From contig OY978525.1 in the NCBI GenBank assembly GCA_963854835.1, positions 108,942,917-109,006,916 of the forward strand: a stretch of 64,000 nt of DNA. Direction: 5' to 3'. The translations under genes and the position numbers were made by a program. The notes beneath the pieces are model-generated. The model was not told where the DNA came from. It searched no databases and saw nothing but the letters and a program-made list of their open reading frames with translations. Shown here in pieces: positions 11,340-22,454 of this stretch. Position 1 is the stretch's first letter, and every line of letters begins with the position of its first letter. Source of the DNA: Megamerina dolium (taxonomy: Eukaryota > Arthropoda > Insecta > Diptera > Megamerinidae).

Positions 11340-13140
11340 AAATTTTATGTGATAATGTAAATTTATTATTTTAAATATAATTGAATAAAATTGGAATGTG
11401 ATCATAACTGAATTGGTATAAATTTAACTTGAATTTACTTAATATAAACTTAAAGTATTAAATATTTTCTTTCAGTTTTTCTCTTATATTTAAGGAATCG
11501 ATTGACAGATGTAACCTTATTTGTCAACTGTTTACATATTTCGATGCAATTTCGAATAGAATAATGATGAATTACAATCTTTCCAAAAAGCATTGAAAGA
11601 AACTAAGTAATTTGTGAGAATGAACTTCAACTATTGACCAATATTGACCAATAAAAACTACGCAATTGAAAAAAAAATATGTTTCTAATTGTTTTCATTT
11701 CTCCACCTCAATCAAATTGACACTTTTCTTCTACTTATATGCTAATTGTATATTCTATAAAGTAAAAGTATTATACTTGTAAAAAATATCTTTCTAGTTA
11801 CTACTAGCAATCATTTGAAAATACAATATAATTCCTAATTGATTTATGTGCATACATTAGTTATATGGCAGTATAATTGTATTCGAATTTAATTATTCAA
11901 TTTAATTTCACTCACACCAAACAATCATCGTTCACATTGAAACCTAACACAGTTCTCATTCTACGAATAGTATTGTATATATTTAAATAAGTACATTACA
12001 TAAATGAATGAATACAAATGACTGCGTTAATTATCAATTGTCAATAAAACAATATAAAATAAACACACGCACAATGCGTAATGTTGTACGCATTTGTCCT
12101 ACATTTGTCAGCACACTTTTGAGCATAATAATACGTAATGAAGATGAGGTATTTTATATATTTTACGCTCTAAATTTGTATGACAATTGTTACAATAATA
12201 AGTACATACAATGAGATATTGGTAGAACGCACAATAGACCACGTAAAATATAAACTTTTAAAGAGTTATGCAAATTTTTGAAGTTAACAATTCAATTTGT
12301 CACAGCATCAACACTAAATTTAGACAGCAGTTAATAACCTGTCTATATAGGGAGCTTTTACACTTTCACCTCATTCGAGAATTGCTGCTATCATTACATC
12401 ATTTCATTACTTAGTGTATTCAATTATACAATATGTATTTCTGTTATTTTTTTTTTTTTACTAAAATGCTGTTTGATAAGACCACCCACCAGCTAAGTCA
12501 TGCTGGTGCTGCTTCCCACTATATATATAGGAGTGTACGCCCTTTTCTATTTATGCCACTTTACTTTTACACTGTAACTATATCAAGTCGGTTTCGTTAA
12601 TTTTAGAGTTTGAAGATGTTGATTAACGTCTTCTTAATGAGGTTGATGTAGGCTGAATGGGCTGAGTTTGACAATGATGATGTTGAAGATGTTGATGATG
12701 GTGATGGCGAGTTTCTATTTATCTGGTTGCTTGCTCGTTTTGCAAAAATGCCTTAGGTGACAATTTGTAATACAAAAACAGCTTTTTATTATTATTGTTG
12801 ATGATGTTGTTATATTATGCTCGGTTAAAAGCATCGCTTTATTTTCATAATACTCATATACATACCTACATATAATATAAAAAAAAAATAAGCACGTGCG
12901 CTAGTTAATTTTACCTATATAATGTATTTTTCCGTACAATGAATTATATACAGGATGAAGCAAAAAAGTGAAAGGAGTTTTAAATAAGAGGCGCTGAAGC
13001 TTGGTATGCAGCATTACATTCGAAAATGGGCGAAATGGAATGGAAACTCTTATAAATAAGTGCCCACGAAAATACAAATCAATCAAGGTGAAACTTGGTA
13101 TACAAATTTTATTTGTTAATAAATGAACCACTTTGAAAAT
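11340..13140. other. AT-rich spacer, no gene recognised
   Basis: No transposase, reverse transcriptase or exon-like frame was found. A GATGTTGA-rich low-complexity run lies at about 12610-12710. Confidence 0.55.
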
Positions 13141-13149
13141 GGAAGAAAT

Positions 13150-14180
13150 CATCATCATAATTTCCTGTATATCCCACTGGAGCATAGGGCCTCAATAAAG
13201 CATTTCCATCTAGTCCTGTTTTTTGCTAGTATCTTTAATTCGTTCCACGACTTTCCGCATTCGTCGATTTCTTTTTGTAAGAATATCCTCCACGTGGTCT
13301 TAGGGCAACCCCTCTTACGGCTTCCTTGGGGGTTCCAATCAAAAGCTTCTCGGCAAACTTCTGTGGCATCTTTTCGCAATGTGTGGCCTATCCATCTCCA
13401 TTTTCGTAGTATGATATAGTCAGCCATAGGTTCCAGTTTACATTTTTTATATAGTTCGTGATTGCTGATGACATTCGGCCACCACACCCTGAAAATATGC
13501 CGCAGACATCTGTTAACAAAGCTCTGAATCTTGCCAGTTAGATGGTCGGTTACAAGCCCAGACTCGCGTCCGTAGAGCAGTACTAAGACAACGTTGGATT
13601 TAAATTTGTCTAATTTTTGTTTGGAAGGATATTTGCGTCGAGTTCCAAATTTGGCGCAGTTGGCCAAAATATCCTTTCCTGCACTATTCTCCGCGGATAT
13701 TATACTGCTTAGGTAGGTAAAATTTTCGACTTGTTCAATTTCTTTGCCATGTATCATAAAATTGTCGTTGTTTTTGGTGTTCATTTTCATTGCTTTTGTT
13801 TTGTCGATGTAGATCGTTAAACCAACCCTACCCGACTCGGCGCACAAGTCGTGGAGCTTTGCTTGCATGTCGGAGTGCTTCACAGATAACAAACAAATAT
13901 CATCTGCATTCGCAACATCTTCAATATGTTCGGTGAAGTTCCAGTAAATGCCCCTTCGCTTGCCATCTATGGATTTATGCAGGATGTCATCAATAACAAT
14001 AAGGAAAAGAATCGGTGAGAGTAAAGATCCTTGACGAACACCTGCGCTAGTTGTGATGCTGTCTGAGAGCTCGCCATTGTGGAGCACTCTGCACTTGAAG
14101 TCCGCATATTGTGCTCTGATTAGAGCTGTCAGCTTCTCAGGAACTTCTCTAGATCTGTGCGCCTCCCAAATACTTTTACT
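13150..14180 (-). mobile_element. 5'-truncated non-LTR retrotransposon (RTE-like), long open RT fragment
   Basis: From about 14180 down, the minus strand reads SIWEAHRSREVPEKLTALIR, then one open frame of 310 codons (14087-13155). Reverse transcriptase motifs: GVRQGSLLSPILFLIVIDDI (motif B region), NADDICLL at 13899-13910 where FADD or YADD is expected, and GLTIYIDKTKAMKM. C-terminal blocks are FVNRCLRHIF, RKWRWIGHTLRKDATEVCRE and NPQGSRKRGCPKTTW. Changing the first residue of the ADD box to N suggests the polymerase is dead although the frame is open. A TGATGATGA-like 3' tail follows at about 13140-13155. The endonuclease and the N-terminal RT are missing, as is normal for 5' truncation. Confidence 0.85.
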
Positions 14181-14639
14181 TTACTTGATCAACGCATGAA
14201 CGGTTTGGCCGAAAGCCAGCTGGCTGTTTTCTCAAAGATTGGTCAAGTTGCGATTTAAGGCGGCTTAAAAGTACACTGGACGGTAGTTTGGACGTGATGG
14301 ATAGGAGCATAATTCCGAACCGAAAATGGACGTACTCGAAAGAAAACCCAGCTCACCTCTCACGCAAACGTATATTGTTTCGAACGTATTATGTCTTGCC
14401 ATCTATCATAGCGTTGGGTGTCCGAACTTTGCGATGTTGCTGAAGTCAAGATTTTACAATTTTTGTATTTTAATTAATTTTGACAATTTATTCAGTCATT
14501 GGCTTTTTATAGACTTTTTACAATGGGCTTGGCTGTTACGAAATCGAATATGGGCGCCACTGAAATTGGTTTATAATTTACAAATTCTTTAAACATCCTA
14601 ATTTTCCAGAATATTTTGTAGAAAGGTATCATTGCCCAG
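14181..14639. other. Unassigned spacer between two LINE fragments
   Basis: Short open frames only. Two stretches (14185-14300) look like decayed mobile DNA but could not be assigned. Confidence 0.4.
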
Positions 14640-16150
14640 TTTGTTAATGCATTGGTTGTTGTTGTTGTAGCAGCAGGAATACAAAAATGTTCATTGCTAC
14701 CATTACTGGCAACGGTCTTGTTGTTAATGTCAGTATTGCCATTGGTATCGGTGCTGCTGTCATTCACTCCCTCATGCAGTGGCAAATTGAGGAAGCTTAC
14801 AACATCATGTGGGGCCGTCTATAGCGCCTCAACGTGCAGGTCCATAGGATTTGCAGCACATACGAAAAGGTGTTCCACAGTGTGCGGACCAGTATCGCAA
14901 TCTGGGCAAATGTCCGGAACCTCGGGATCCAAGCGAGCGTGATAATGGGCCAGCATGCGAGACCAGCCAGATCTAAGCTGTGCGAGAGTGGCTCTGATCG
15001 CTCGCGGGAACTCCCGCGTTGTGCTGGATCCTAGTCACTTCCTCCACCATTTCGCTGTGGACAGACCTCAACGCCAACCTGTAGTCCGCTGGATCGTCTG
15101 TTATAATATCCGCCAGTTCTCGATGTATGACTGCACCGTCTTGAGTAGTTTTCATGGTGGCGGCTCTCGCAACATTAAGTCTCTATTAGGATGCCCAGTA
15201 ACATGGCAGACAAGCACGAACTGTTTGGCAAGCAGTGCATTGTAAGATTTCACAGGAAGAAACGATGTTTCCGCATGAAGGTGGTCTTCACTAATCATTA
15301 AGTAGCAGCCAGTGATCACATTCATCGCTGCATTTTGACATGACTCTAGGCTGGTCCAATGTGTGTCGACAAGTTGGGGAGTCCATACTGCAGCCGCATA
15401 ATTTGCCATAGGTCGGCCTATCACCTTGTACGTTGCCAACAGCGTCTCTTTGTTTTTGCCTCAGGTACTTCCAGCGAGTGACTTTAGTACATTGTTGCGC
15501 TCGCTCAGTCTGGTCTTGATGTTTGTCGCGTGAGCAAGATCACACCTAATATCTTAGGGTGTAACAACGTGGGTACAGCTGTATCGTGGATGGTGATGGG
15601 AAGCGTTGTATGTACCTCTTTGGTCCAGGTGGTGAATAATGTGGCAGAGAATTTGATGGCTGACAGGCAAAGATTATGGCTGCGAAAGAAATCGGATAGT
15701 GAAGCCAGGTAAACGTTCAAGCCATGGCATATGGAGTCGATGTCATTACATGATGTCAATAGGATGGAGCAGTCATCCGCATAATTTACAAGTGTAATAC
15801 CTTCCGGTGATGGTGGAAGCTGTGTCATATAAAAGTTGAACATATGTGGAGACCAGACTCCACCCTATGGGACCCCTAACTTCAACCTTCTATGCGTTGA
15901 CGTCTTATTCTGGAACTCCATCGTTTGAGAGTATTCGAGAGGGACGATTTCACAACATAATCAGTCAAGGTGGTATAACAAACTGTGTCAAAGGCCTTCT
16001 CCAGGACCGAAGCGCGACCAGAACCGAGCGATAACAAGATCGGTTTTGGTTAAAACCATCGCTGATCTACGTATTTATGCAATGAAATGCAGTGTGGTGG
16101 TACTGTGGCACTTGCGGAACCCATGTTGATGTGGTCCTAGTGCATTGGTC
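14640..16150 (-). mobile_element. 5'-truncated Jockey-superfamily LINE with (CAA)n tail
   Basis: On the minus strand, in order: HQHGFRKCHSTTTLHFIA, a decayed palm region, HMFNFYMTQLPPSPEGITLV, the YADD box (15772-15783), AIKFSATLFTTW, HPKILGVI, then MATYKVIGRPMANYAAAVWT, HWTSLESCQNAAMNVITGC and a C-terminal CPDCDTGPHTVEHLF cysteine/histidine motif followed by VVSFLNLPLHEG. Several frames are used, with stops at about 14824 and 15900-16030. The 3' end is a short CAA tail at about 14655-14668. The order and the C-terminal Cys/His block are those of Jockey-type elements. The 5' half is absent. Confidence 0.85.
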
Positions 16151-16662
16151 TAGCATTGGTCTAATCTAGGTGTGTTCAAATTAATATTATTTTTCAGAAA
16201 ATCGAAATCAGAAAAAAATATTTCTAGTTGAATCGCCAAATAATATGAATTTAATCTGAAACAAAAAATATATATACGAGTATATATATATTGCTCCACC
16301 CTATACGAAGATCCATTGCTGCTAGTTAGTACTATTATAGCTAAACTAGTAATTATTGTTGCTACAACTACAAATATGATGCACATCATCTACTCATATT
16401 ATCACCACCATCATCATCATGGCCATCATCATACCACATAGATGGTATATAAAATATGTATTAGAGCAGTTAGTATGTACCTTCCTTTACATGGTGTAGA
16501 ACATAGCTATCTAACGAATGCCAAAAGCATCTTTGGCATTTAACCACAAGTGGTTTCTTTATATTGTCTTTGTTTTTATTGTAATTGTTGTAAAATGTGT
16601 GTATGTATGTGTTTGTTTGTTCTTCTTTTTCTACTTCTGCTTCTTTTTCCTCTCCATCTCCA

Positions 16663-16689
16663 TCTTCTTCTTCTTCTTCTTCTTCTTCT
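16663..16689. repeat. (TCT)n microsatellite
   Basis: A perfect trinucleotide tract of nine units within a longer pyrimidine-rich stretch. Confidence 0.9.
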
Positions 16690-17052
16690 GCTGTATGTAC
16701 TTATGCTTTAAAGTACTAAAATGTTAATTGAAAATTTTGTTTGAATTGATGTTGCCATTGTTGTTGTTGGCGGCTATTTGCTATGTTGTTATTGCACTCA
16801 TTCTATTATTATGTTTATTTATTGTTGTTGTAGTTGCTATTTTGTTTTGTTGAATAATTGAAATAATTTGAAATTTACATGTTTCAAAAATTCCAAATAC
16901 ACAGATACTTATGGTTAACTGAAAAACACATACACTATATGGGATATTGGCAATGGAGGTGTATAGGAGGTATAAAAAGATGTTGAATGATTGGACTATT
17001 TTTGGTAAATATTTTGCAATTTTTGTTTTTCCTTTTTCTTTTACTGTACCTC

Positions 17053-17078
17053 ACTCTCTCTCTCTCTCTCTCTCTCTC
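17053..17078. repeat. (CT)13 microsatellite
   Basis: An uninterrupted CT run of 13 units. Confidence 0.95.
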
Positions 17079-17876
17079 ACTGTATCTATTCTTCCTTTTA
17101 TTTATTTGTCTTTATATAATATATACATTTGTACTAGAATGAGTAAATTTATTGGTGGTCTCTAGTCTCCAATATTGTGGCAATTTATGTTGCAAATAAA
17201 TTCGAATATTTTTTCAAAAAATAAATATAATTTATTATGTTGTAAAATGTACTGTATCAAGTTTAGAATATAAATTTTATATTTATTTTTTATTAAGAAC
17301 ACGCACGCACACATACGAAACTAATTCAATATGTGTGAATATAAGTAACTAATGGTTGTCTTCTCATATTAGAAAATATCAAAATTTTGTTGCGGTTTAA
17401 GTAAGTATCAAATTGAAATTTTTACAAAAGCCACACTCATATGCGTGTGTGCGTACACAACTAATGTAAATATCTAATTAAATCAGTTTATTAAATCTCC
17501 TGATAATCCCAACTAACGTTACAGCCTCAAAAGCTTGCCTTCATTACTTTTTACCACTATTTTCAATTATTTCTGCGGCTTAAAAGATTGATGATCAAAC
17601 TTCAATAAAGCCTTGCACAATTTTTGGTTTCAGCTATCACATCTTATATGCATACATTAGGGCTGATCGTATCATATGAGACGCGCAAAAGGTAAAGACT
17701 TAATGAAAGAAATATCTATACGTTCTAAATGACAAAGAAGACGATTGAATATTAATTACATTTTTATTTGACAAGTATTAAATATTATATGCAAAAAGTT
17801 AAAACTAGATGGTACTAAGCCTATAATATCGAACTATTTTATTTCATTTTAAAGACTGTATAACCCGATCATTTAA

Positions 17877-19701
17877 GGGGTTACACCACTGTAGAATTTT
17901 GAAAAAATGGAAAAAACAATTTTTTATCTTAAATAGTCATTAATAGTCTCAAAAATAGCAAAATCCTGGAGAAGACCCAAGAAAAACAGATCGACACACA
18001 CCATCTATTTGTTGATTATAAAGCCGCTTTCGACAGTCCGGTAAGGGATTACCTCTACGCAACAATGTCTGAGTTCGGTATTCCTGCAAAGCTCATTCGA
18101 CTTTGTAGAATGACACTGCAGAACTCCCGTTGTGCAGTGAAAATTGGGAAGGACCTCTCCGCACCCTTTAATACCGAACGGGGTTTCAGACAAGGTGATT
18201 CGTTATCGTGCGACTTCTTCAATCTTATTATGGAGAAAATAATACGAGCTGCTGATCTACGATATAATGGCACTATCTTCAACAAAAGTGTCATGCTGTT
18301 AGCGTATGCCGACGATATTGACATCATCGGCATGAAAACGCGATCATTCAGTACAGCATTCTCAGAGTTGGAAAGAGAGTCGAGTCGGATGGGTCTCACG
18401 GTGAACGAGGGCAAGACGAAGTATCTAGTGGCAACAAACAAAGAGTCCCGACATCTTGGACAGCACGTCACTGTTGACAACTACTTGGAACCGCATTAAC
18501 AGCAGTAATGACGTCAGCTTGGAGATCATGCGTAGGATAACTCTTGCTAACAGGTGTTACTTTGGGCTGAGTAAGCAATTGAGAAGTCGAGCCCTCTCTC
18601 GAAGAACGAAAACTACACTCTACAAGCCTCTCATCATGCCTGTCCTAACATATGGCGCTGAAGCCTGGACAATTTTCACCTCGGATGAGCGAATGCTTGG
18701 AGTTTTCGAGAGAAAAGTCCTACTCAAGATCTTTGGACCTATTTGCGTTGGTGGCGAGTACCGAATAAGGTACAACCATTAGCTGTACAAGCTGTATGCC
18801 GATATTGACATAGTAAAGCGCATCAAAATCCAGCGGATGCGCTGGCTAGGTCATGTCGAGCGAATGGAAGAACACGCTCCAGCTAAGAAGGTGTTATATT
18901 CGGAACCCGCTGGAGGACGACGCAGAAGAGGAAGAGAAACCTCCGGTGGAAAGACCAAGTACTGGAGAACCTGACGGCGCTTGGAATTTCTAACTGGTTA
19001 TTTTCGGCCTAAATCGATATTCGGTTGTTATGGCCACATAAGTGAGTAAGTCTCAAAAATAATATACTAAAGAATGGAAGGCGGGAAAAATGTCTAAGTG
19101 TCTGAATTTCGAGTTTTGCCGCAAGACGTCTGAGGTATTCTCCGAGCACCTTTAAACTTTAAATGCGTTTTTCTTGAAACCACTTTTTTTTGAGCTGGCC
19201 GGAAACATAACTCGAACAAATCTTAACCGATTGATTTGAAAATTTTTACAAATCGTTTTCTGAAGCGACGTACGTAGGGGTTTGTAGGGAAATTGTGCAT
19301 ATTTTTTATGTATAAACAATTTTTTTACGATATTTCAGGTGAAATTTCGAACTTTTTCTTCAAAGGGTTGCCATTTTACGAAAAATCAATTAATCCAAAA
19401 ATCCCTACGTACGTCTCTTGCTATTGTAATATGGAATCAAAAACTATTCGGGTTTTGGTTCCAGATCGAAAATTGCGGGCGATAGGTTTCCGGCCGTGCA
19501 TCGCGGTGAAAAAAACGCATCAGCAGGGAAATGCTGCACAGCCGCCATTTTGTTTTTGAATCGCGCAACTTAATTGTTTTTTGTGGACTTCAAGATTGAC
19601 ATTAAAAAAGACTTTTTACAGAATTTGAATATCTCCTTTTGTTTGGCCTACGAAAATTCCCGAAATATGCCTTTTTTTGTGCTCTACAGTGGTGTAACCT
19701 C
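17877..19701. mobile_element. Non-autonomous DNA element with TTAA duplications (piggyBac-type MITE), interrupted by a LINE
   Basis: The left end GGGGTTACACCACTGTAGA (17877-) matches the right end read in reverse, GAGGTTACACCACTGTAGA (to 19701). Both are flanked by TTAA (17873-17876 and 19702-19705), the target duplicated by piggyBac-superfamily transposases. Removing the inserted LINE (17958-19048) leaves about 730 bp with no transposase coding. Inside, the motifs CCCTACGTACGTC and GACGTACGTAGGGG (about 19268 and 19401) form a further inverted pair. Assignment to piggyBac rests only on TTAA and the lack of coding, so it is provisional. Confidence 0.75.
17958..19048 (+). mobile_element. 5'-truncated LINE with 13-bp target duplication
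   Basis: The flanks repeat AGTCTCAAAAATA (17945-17957 and 19049-19061), a target-site duplication that dates this insertion after the TTAA element. Reverse transcriptase reads LFVDYKAAFDSPVRDYLYAT, GFRQGDSLSCDFFNLIMEKI, LAYADDIDIIGM (YADD at 18305-18316) and GLTVNEGKTKYLVAT. After a frameshift near 18485 come SLEIMRRITLANRCYFGLSK, MPVLTYGAEAW, FERKVLLKIFGP and RMRWLGHVERMEEHAP. A stop follows RYNH at 18780. The tail is AT-rich with TAAG units. Related fragments are at 39835-40455 and 51505-51985. The clade was not assigned. Confidence 0.85.
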
Positions 19702-19705
19702 TTAA

Positions 19706-20095
19706 GACCTTTGATACCACTACTATGGTATGGATATTAGCATAAAAGCATACGTAAGTGTTATAATTTTTTTAACGATAATTTTATTAATTATTTCATA
19801 TTAACATTTATTACTTAAAATCATCTACAAATATAAGTATTTATTTTATTTAATTTTTTTTTTTTAATTCTTTACCCAACTCTCCCTAATGTGTACATAT
19901 TAAGATTTTAGCGCAATATTATAGAATGAAAATAAATATATTCACTCTCTGTTCAAATGAAGTATGTAAGTTGTAAATAAATTGTGGTATCGAAATTATT
20001 CCTTTTTTAAATAAGACAGCTGTTAACTCCACGGATATATTCGTACATAAATTCAAGCCACATATGAATAATTATTGAAAAATGTATAATATAAT
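19706..20095. other. AT-rich spacer, nothing recognised
   Basis: Short AT-rich stretch between the TTAA element and the next LINE fragment. Confidence 0.5.
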
Positions 20096-21290
20096 TTATA
20101 ATGGACGTATGGTATGGTAATGCATATCGCTCACTCTGTATGCTTGATACAGCAGTGAAATTATTGGAGAAGCTTCTTAAACCTCCTATCACAGCTGCAA
20201 TACTGGCGAGCTCAGTGACAGACAGCATGGCTTTAGAAAATGGAGGTTTACCATGGGAGCGATTCAAGAAGTGGTGGAGGCAGCCTCGATAACAAAAAGA
20301 GGTAACCACTATTCTAGACCAGTAGTCTTGCTTGCGACCCAAAACGTTAGAAACGCGTTCAACTGCGTAAAATGATCTGACATGATAGAAGCCTTAAAAC
20401 AACGGTTCCGGATACCTGCATACTTGAGCAGAATGATACGCAGCTATTTATGTAATCGCGTACTCACATACAATACAAATGCTGGACCAAAGACGAAAAA
20501 TATAACGGCTGGTACAGCCCAAGGTTCAATCCTCGGTCCAGATCTCTGGAATATAAGTTACGATGAAATACTACGCATAGAAATTCCAGACGATATATTC
20601 CTAGTGGGCTTTGCAGATGACATAGCAGCTGTTATTACTGCGAGAAATATAGTAGAAGCGCAGCGAAAACTCAATCAAGTGAGGATACGCACGCAAAATT
20701 GCCTAAATTTCCACGGACTTCAGTTAGGAACGCAGAAAACTGAAATGATGCTCATAAAACGAACAAATAACTACTCAGAAGGTGCTTAAATATCTAGGAG
20801 TTAGATTGAACTCAAAGCTCACTTATAAGGCACAGTTGCAGTACGCTACGAACAAAGCAGATAAAGTTACAGCATCACTAAGCGTAAAGTCTTAATGGCT
20901 GTAAACCATTATATGGATGTGAATTATGGGCCGACACACTCAAAACGGGATGCAGATGGAAAGTTATATCAACTGTACAAAGGACACTGGCCCTACGAAT
21001 AACATGTGCCTATCACAGCAGTAGAACATACCTTCTTCAATTGCGAAAGATGGAATAATGAAAGGAGCGTATTAGAGCAGGAGCGTATTAGAGCAGGAAA
21101 TTGGGTAGTTGAAAACCTATTCGAAAAGCTGATACACAGCGAAGAAAACTGGAACGCTATTTTGCGGTATACGGAATGCGTACTCAGAAGAAAGAAGCGG
21201 GACCTGAACGTAGGTCAAAACGAGTGAAGCCTAATAAAGACTCACTAGGGCTCTACCCCGAAGTAATACTACCGTGGTTCCGGGATATGT
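20096..21290 (+). mobile_element. 5'-truncated R1-like LINE, reverse transcriptase and C-terminus
   Basis: The sequence begins in the RT fingers (YRSLCMLDTAVKLLEKLLKP), then TDSMALENGG, a stop-broken palm, and a 135-codon open stretch (20382-20786) with MIEALKQRFRIPAYLSRMIR, NITAGTAQGSILGPDLWNIS and LVGFADDIAAVI (FADD near 20610-20621), then QLGTQKTEMMLI. After a frameshift a small thumb region follows. The C-terminal Cys/His remnant is at 21006-21220 (VEHTFFNCERWNNER). The order matches R1-clade elements of insects. Frameshifts near 20300, 20785, 20890 and 21000 make it a dead copy. The exact 5' junction is uncertain. Confidence 0.85.
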
Positions 21291-21299
21291 TTAAAGGTC

Positions 21300-22454
21300 C
21301 TTGATGGAGAGGGAAGGTTTTTAGTGTCTGCGATGGCACACTCTGTAATTGTGACGATAATTACGGGTCAATAATTTGATAATTTTACAAATAAAAATAT
21401 TATAATATTTATTATTGTGCTAATTTCATCTATATTAGCTTAACTGTTGAACAGTAAAGTGACCCAATTTTGTATGGGCGGGAAAAAAGTGTCATCATAG
21501 AAAACGGGGCGCCCCCTGATTTTTTGTTTTTTTTGTTTTTGTAATATCAATACCAGTTTTCAATTTTCGACTATAACTTATACAGGGTGCTCAATGCTTT
21601 TAACTCCTTTACACTGATTTAGGTAATAATAAAACCTCACTAAAACTTCCCGTTTTGCAGGGAGTTGTCTTAGTTCGGCAATAGTATTAGGATTCTTTAC
21701 TCCAAAGAGATATTTCTATTGGCACGTTGTAGATATTTAAAAAAAAATTTTATTATTGCCGCATATACAAAAAATTTCATATATTCATATTCATATAGAT
21801 TCACGCTTATTTCACATCTGCGTGAATCTCTTTGAAATTGACAACAGAAACTTGTAACCATTTTTCAATTAATTTAAATTTGAAATGTTATTAGATTGCT
21901 TAACCAATTGTTTGGTTAACATACCTAATATGTACAAAATACTTCTAAAATAAAATATAAACATTTCATGACCATTGTGTAAATTTATACTTAGACGCGT
22001 GTCTACGCCTGAAAAATATATCACTCGCATTGTCTGGTGCCACCTTTATAGAAGGCGAATGCAACTCTGACTTCAGCAGTCAGCAGTCGTTCGTTTGTTC
22101 TTGTTCTTCCACAGGATATATAATCTCATATGACCTGGTCAAGTAGATTTATATTTTTATTATTTATTTTATTACTAAGAATAATGATTTAACTTAAATA
22201 ACTTTAATTTAATTATTAAGCAAGAAGCAGTCGGTAATTGAGGAAAAAGAAGCGAATCCGAACATCAACTCAACCAAGGTATGAGCTCACCGGCATCTCT
22301 CTCACATACACAACGCGTAAAGTTTGATGTTAGCGCCTCTTTCGGCAAGAGGAAACAATTTTCTAAGGTGCCTCGAACTCTCTCTCGGAATTTTTTTTTT
22401 TTTACCACCTTAATGAACGGTCACACGATCTTCGTCAAGTTTATTCTCCAAGTA
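21300..22454. other. Spacer left of the intact DD41D element
   Basis: AT-rich and mostly featureless. The last 400 bp (22050-22454) are less AT-biased and include a splice-donor-like AAG/GTATGAG at about 22277, but no exon could be supported. The open frame upstream of the transposase start begins here by chance. Confidence 0.4.

Larger units (their letters stand above)
16155..17870. other. AT-rich spacer with CT microsatellites
   Basis: No gene recognised. Phenylalanine-rich open frames near 16518-16727 arise from the CTT tract and are not counted as coding. Confidence 0.6.

Noticed and set aside
22050..22454. LTR or 5' exon upstream of the intact transposon
   Set aside because: There is a splice-donor-like site near 22277 and less AT bias, but no matching downstream LTR, primer-binding site or coding exon was found.
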